Shown here in pieces: positions 6,234 through 9,783 of a stretch of 9,783 nucleotides of DNA. Each line of letters opens with the position of its first letter. The stretch's first letter is position 1. Both the position numbers and the translations under genes were made by a program. Origin of the DNA: Holosporaceae bacterium (GTDB lineage: Bacteria > Pseudomonadota > Alphaproteobacteria > UBA3830); NCBI GenBank assembly GCA_031265715.1, contig JAISCG010000013.1, positions 1 to 9,783 on the forward strand, in the 5' to 3' direction. Under the pieces are notes generated by a model that did not search any database, had not been told where the DNA came from, and saw only the letters and a program-made list of their open reading frames with translations.

Positions 6234-7701
6234 TAATCCTTTTTCCGCTAAGATTACTGAATCTTTCTATTGCTTTGATTGTATCAAATGCTTTGATCAG
6301 TTGGTAATCTTTGTCCAGTCTTTCTTTTAGAGACAGTTTGCGATAAAGAAGTTCCTGATCCTCCTCTTCATCATTTTTTTTATCCTTCTTTTTTCCGAGT
6401 TCATCGATGGTTTTTTTATTTTCGGCGTCGCTGATTTTTTTATTTTTTTCCTTTTTATCCGCATCTAACGCATTGTTAAACGACTCTTCCCGAATTATAA
6501 ACACGTCCGGTTTGTGGATCATTGCGTGATCGGCCTCGATATCCGGAACGATTCCGTTGGCCTGGATGCATTCTCCGTTCGGCGTGTAATGCTTCGCCAC
6601 GGTTAGCTTCAGGGCAGTTTTTTCGGAAAGAGGAATTACCTTTTGCACGGATCCTTTTCCGAATGATCTTGTTCCGACGATTAATGCGCGCTTGTTATCC
6701 CGCAGAGCGCCGGCCAATATTTCCGGAGCGGATGCGGTTCCGCTGTTGATCAACACCACCAGAGGTGTTCCGTTTGTCAGATCTCCGGGATCCGCGGAGA
6801 ACACTCTCGAATTTTCTTCGGTGCGTCCCCGGGTGGAAACTATTTTTCCTCCGTTCAGAAAAAGATCGGATGTTGCGACGGCTTCGTCAAGCAGTCCGCC
6901 GGGATTATTGCGAACATCCAAAATAAGCCCGCACAATTTCGCATTTTCCTTCAGGAATTTTTTTATGTCGCAGGTCGTGTTTTTATCGAAAGTAGATATC
7001 CGAATATAGCCGATATTATCGTGGATTTCCGCTTTCACGGATTTCACTTTTATTATGTCCCGTTCGATTTCTATATCAAACGGAATTTTATCCCCGCGCT
7101 TTATTTTTAATTTTACCTTTGTTTTCGGTTTTCCGCGCAATTTTTCCAGCGCTTCCTCGGCGCTTATTCCGTTTATGCATTCGTCATTTATATATATAAT
7201 GAGATCGCCGCCTTTTATTCCGGCTTTGTAGGCGGGAGTATCGTCGACCGGAGAAATAATGCGTATAAATCCTTCGTCGATAATAATTTCGATGCCGAGG
7301 CCTCCGAACTCTCCGTCCGTTTGATTTTTCAGCGACGCAAAAGCTTTTTCATTCAGATAGGACGAGTGCGGATCCAGAGACGCCAACATTCCTGAAACGG
7401 CTTTTTCGGTTATCTCGCATTCGGACATATTTTTCACGTACTCGGCGCGAACCAAATTAAGTATTAGTTGAAGGAGTACCGTGTACTGCATCTCGGGCGC
7501 GACACTTTTCTTTATGGAATCCGGAATGATAAGAGCGCATTTTTTTTCACCGTCGGTGTCTTGCAACAGATCGTCGGAAGATTTTTCGAGATCTTCAATA
7601 ATGGAGGCGTCTTGATTTACCTCCTTGGGAGAACTCCCGGCATAGATGCTGCATGAACACACCCCAAGCAGTGAAATACTGCAAAACAGAAAAGTTTTCA
7701 T
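6223..7701 (-). CDS. ctpA: CtpA carboxy-terminal processing protease (S41 family)
   Basis: This is a periplasmic PDZ-containing serine protease with a Ser-Lys dyad. Relatives trim C-termini or degrade cell-wall hydrolases and other envelope proteins. The 492-residue product has a signal sequence (MKTFLFCSISLLG), with cysteines at 15 and 17 that leave lipidation possible though the lipobox is imperfect. A PDZ domain (about 131-215; EFGGLGIEI, GIKGGDLI) precedes the S41 domain: GYIRISTF (231-238), LDVRNNPGGLLDEAV (261-275), the nucleophile S324 in SGTASAPEI, and K349 in FGKGSVQ, exactly 25 residues later as in characterised CtpA enzymes. A Lys/Asp/Glu linker (412-450) separates a conserved tail (DYQLIKAFDTI). 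I chose ATG 7701, which overlaps the upstream stop by one base (TAATG); a TTG at 7746 would add 15 charged residues before the signal sequence. Confidence 0.96.
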   Translation of the reverse strand: MKTFLFCSISLLGVCSCSIYAGSSPKEVNQDASIIEDLEKSSDDLLQDTDGEKKCALIIPDSIKKSVAPEMQYTVLLQLILNLVRAEYVKNMSECEITEKAVSGMLASLDPHSSYLNEKAFASLKNQTDGEFGGLGIEIIIDEGFIRIISPVDDTPAYKAGIKGGDLIIYINDECINGISAEEALEKLRGKPKTKVKLKIKRGDKIPFDIEIERDIIKVKSVKAEIHDNIGYIRISTFDKNTTCDIKKFLKENAKLCGLILDVRNNPGGLLDEAVATSDLFLNGGKIVSTRGRTEENSRVFSADPGDLTNGTPLVVLINSGTASAPEILAGALRDNKRALIVGTRSFGKGSVQKVIPLSEKTALKLTVAKHYTPNGECIQANGIVPDIEADHAMIHKPDVFIIREESFNNALDADKKEKNKKISDAENKKTIDELGKKKDKKNDEEEDQELLYRKLSLKERLDKDYQLIKAFDTIKAIERFSNLSGKRINEK

Positions 7702-8744
7702 TATTTTTTCTCGCTTTCCTTTTTTTCCATTGTTTCCGTCACCCAATGACGCGGATCCAGCGATTCGCCGGATTCTTTCAACTCCATTTTAACGACGCGA
7801 CTGCCGCCGGGGTCAGCGCTCATTTTTCCGATATAATCCCCTGTTGCCACTATGTCTCCCGTCGATGCAAAAAGAAAATCCATACCATATAGAAACACCC
7901 TATACTTGCCATTGCTAATAATCAATATATTTCCGTAGTTTAAAAATTTTCCGGAGAACACAACCAATCCCTCCGCCGGAGAAGTTACGATTGCGGCGGG
8001 AGAAGTTTCGAAGGCCAGGTAATACAACATTTCGTTGTTCGGACCTTTATCGCCGAATTCGCCGATGATTTTTCCGGTAACCGGATGCGTCAAAGTCAGC
8101 TGCGTTGTTGACATGGTTGAATTTTTCAGAACGCCGACAGCGTTTTCCGCTTCAAGTTCCGCGTCCAACTCATCCAACGATTCGGATTTTGTCGCCAAAT
8201 GACAAACAACATCATTTTGGATAAGATCCTCTGTTCGGGTGTGAGCCAGTTCATCTGCCTTCGCATCTATTTCCCGGCACAATTTTTCATACTCGGAACC
8301 GGTTTTTTTCAGTTCATCTTGACTTTGTTTTTTGGCGCTTTTCAACTTTGATATTTCCGCCACCGCCTTTGCAAGCTGCGCGCTGACCGATTTAAAATAG
8401 GGGGCAAAATTTTTTATGACAACAGAACATTTCACAAAATCATTCTTATTATCCGTGTTACCGAGCACCAACAAATTTGAAAAACGTTGTATGTCGAATA
8501 AAATAGTAAAGCATCGAGTCAGTATTTCATAAATATTTCGAATAATCGGATTTAAGACTCGTTCCTTTTGGATAAAAACGTCCGCTTCAAATTGCAATTT
8601 ACTGATTTTTTTTTCTAAATCCTGCGCCCGATTACACAATTGACGCATTTCACTCGGTTGAACCAATGCTTTTTTTGATTCCTCAGCGAATCCGTACAAA
8701 TTAATTCCCAAAAATAACGCCAAAACACTTAAAAACTTATTCAT
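7701..8744 (-). CDS. envC: EnvC/LdpF-like murein hydrolase activator with degenerate LytM (M23) domain
   Basis: EnvC-type proteins are periplasmic; they activate amidases that split septal peptidoglycan and do not cut it themselves. The 347-residue product has a signal peptide (MNKFLSVLALFLGINLYGFA, probable cleavage after residue 20), a long helical, coiled-coil-prone region (about 30-200, rich in Lys/Glu/Leu), then a C-terminal LytM-like domain (218-335; HPVTGKIIGEFG, GLVVFSGKFLNYGNILIISNG, DPRHWV). The catalytic metal ligands are missing: there is no HxxxD in the first strand, and the usual YGH is YGM (286-288). A non-enzymatic activator is therefore likely. The central region around 90-115 is unlike family members I know. 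ATG 8744 overlaps the end of the UGDH gene by 8 nt; an AAGGAG lies somewhat too far upstream. Position before ctpA matches many Alphaproteobacteria. Confidence 0.87.
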   Translation of the reverse strand: MNKFLSVLALFLGINLYGFAEESKKALVQPSEMRQLCNRAQDLEKKISKLQFEADVFIQKERVLNPIIRNIYEILTRCFTILFDIQRFSNLLVLGNTDNKNDFVKCSVVIKNFAPYFKSVSAQLAKAVAEISKLKSAKKQSQDELKKTGSEYEKLCREIDAKADELAHTRTEDLIQNDVVCHLATKSESLDELDAELEAENAVGVLKNSTMSTTQLTLTHPVTGKIIGEFGDKGPNNEMLYYLAFETSPAAIVTSPAEGLVVFSGKFLNYGNILIISNGKYRVFLYGMDFLFASTGDIVATGDYIGKMSADPGGSRVVKMELKESGESLDPRHWVTETMEKKESEKK

Positions 8745-9783
8745 ATTGCGATTTTTTGAAACTCCTTCCGACCGAACAATATTTAAACCCGAACTCGTGC
8801 GTTTCCGACAGTGTATAAATATTTCGCAGATCAATCAGCAGCGGATTTTTTACTCTTCGTTTTAATTCGCGCAAACTGAGCGCTCGAAATTCGCTCCAGT
8901 CGGTCAGAACCAACACCGCGTCAGCGCCGTCGCAATTATCATAGACGTTACCGCTGAATTTTATGTTCGGAAATATTTGCTCTGCCTGCTTCGAAAATGA
9001 CGGATCGTATATGCGGATATTCGCCCCTTTTTTCAGAAGCGCGTTGATTATATCTATGCTCGGACTGTCGCGCATGTCGTCGGTGTTGGATTTAAACGTC
9101 ACCCCGAGTACGGAAATATTTTTTCCTTTTACATCATTGTCGCAGGCCTCGAGAATTTTCTCCACCATTTTGGCTCGCCGAGAATTGTTTGATTTTATCG
9201 TTTCTTTTACCAGGGGCAGATCCACTCCGAATTTATTTGCAAAATCTTTCAGTGCGGAGGTGTCTTTCGGAAAACATGATCCGCCGTAGCCCGGACCCGC
9301 CTGCAAAAATTTATCGCCGATTCTTTTGTCGAGTCCCATTGCAAGGGCGACTTCGTTTACATCGGCTTCGCAAACTTCGCAGAGATTTGCTATTTCATTA
9401 ATAAATGTGACTTTCATCGCCAGAAATGCATTGGAAGCGTATTTTGAAAGTTCCGCCGTTTCCAAACTTGTAAACACGATCGGAATATTAAATACGTACA
9501 AAGGCCGGTAGGCGTGCTCCAGAATTTTTTTCGCTTTTTTACTTTCGATTCCGAGTATTACCCGATCCGGATGCATAAAATCGTCGACGGCGGCTCCCTC
9601 TTTCAAAAATTCCGGATTAAAAGCGACGTCGATATTTCTTCCCTTATTCGACAAAAACTGTTTTACGTTTCTCGTTGTTCCGACCGGCACCGTGGATTTT
9701 ATCACCAGAACCGCATTTTCGCCGATATGCGGTGAAATGTCATCAATCGCCTGATATATATAGGATAAATCCGCACTGCCGTC
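8737..9783 (-). CDS. ugd: UDP-glucose 6-dehydrogenase, N-terminus outside window
   Basis: This enzyme oxidises UDP-glucose to UDP-glucuronate with two NAD+, in the cytoplasm, supplying capsule, exopolysaccharide or lipopolysaccharide synthesis. The window holds the last 348 residues; about 90 N-terminal residues with the Rossmann GxGxxG motif lie beyond base 9783. The visible part runs from DGSADLSY through VIKSTVPVGTTR, FNPEFLKEGAA, SKYASNAFLAMKVTFINE and GPGYGGSCFPKDT, with the catalytic cysteine encoded at 9276-9274. The C-terminal NAD/UDP-binding domain has VLGVTFKSNTDDMRDSPS, IYDPS and LTDWSEF, and it ends YCSVGR plus eight residues. No frameshift or missing key residue is seen. The stop overlaps the EnvC-like gene by 8 nt, so this gene probably belongs to the same transcript. 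Confidence 0.97.
   Translation of the reverse strand, partial: DGSADLSYIYQAIDDISPHIGENAVLVIKSTVPVGTTRNVKQFLSNKGRNIDVAFNPEFLKEGAAVDDFMHPDRVILGIESKKAKKILEHAYRPLYVFNIPIVFTSLETAELSKYASNAFLAMKVTFINEIANLCEVCEADVNEVALAMGLDKRIGDKFLQAGPGYGGSCFPKDTSALKDFANKFGVDLPLVKETIKSNNSRRAKMVEKILEACDNDVKGKNISVLGVTFKSNTDDMRDSPSIDIINALLKKGANIRIYDPSFSKQAEQIFPNIKFSGNVYDNCDGADAVLVLTDWSEFRALSLRELKRRVKNPLLIDLRNIYTLSETHEFGFKYCSVGRSFKKSQYE

Noticed and set aside
7702..7746. TTG start for ctpA at 7746
   Set aside because: It would place 15 charged residues ahead of a normal signal sequence; ATG 7701 overlapping the upstream stop as TAATG is the better start.
8745..8834. Upstream start for the EnvC-like protein at 8834
   Set aside because: It would overlap the UGDH gene by nearly 100 nt and bury the signal peptide; ATG 8744 gives a standard signal peptide.

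Overview
This window looks like chromosomal DNA from an alphaproteobacterium. It is moderately AT-rich, with many A/T homopolymer tracts and short lineage-specific proteins, which would fit a reduced or host-associated lineage such as Holosporales or Rickettsiales. That placement is inference. It rests on the minus-strand order EnvC-like factor, ctpA, divergent polysaccharide deacetylase, rppH, an arrangement common in Alphaproteobacteria, and on the protein sequences. No rRNA or tRNA is present to confirm it.

The left part (1-4842) reads on the plus strand. It holds the tail of an unidentified gene, then xseA (exonuclease VII large subunit) and ligA (NAD+-dependent DNA ligase, with all domains present). 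A hairpin plus T-run after ligA looks like an intrinsic terminator. A strong sigma70-type promoter follows, driving an apparent two-gene unit: a small, probably exported protein of unknown function with four cysteines in its mature part, and a Nudix hydrolase of the GGHAD type.

The right part (4846-9783) reads on the minus strand as one tight operon. In transcription order it is UDP-glucose 6-dehydrogenase (5' end outside the window), an EnvC-like factor with a degenerate LytM domain, CtpA carboxy-terminal protease, a divergent polysaccharide deacetylase-like protein, and RppH. Junctions are overlaps of 8, 1 and 11 nt and then a 2-nt gap, so translational coupling is likely throughout. EnvC and CtpA are envelope and peptidoglycan remodelling factors. 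The deacetylase-like protein is membrane-anchored, and RppH starts 5'-dependent mRNA decay. The plus and minus units converge with only 3 nt between stop codons and no visible terminator.

Most of the window is housekeeping. I do not see a defence system, mobile element, CRISPR array or biosynthetic cluster. The points most worth a second look are the unknown exported protein paired with a Nudix hydrolase, the loss of expected catalytic residues in two consecutive envelope genes, UGDH at the head of the envC-ctpA operon, and short shared motifs in the three plus-strand intergenic spacers.
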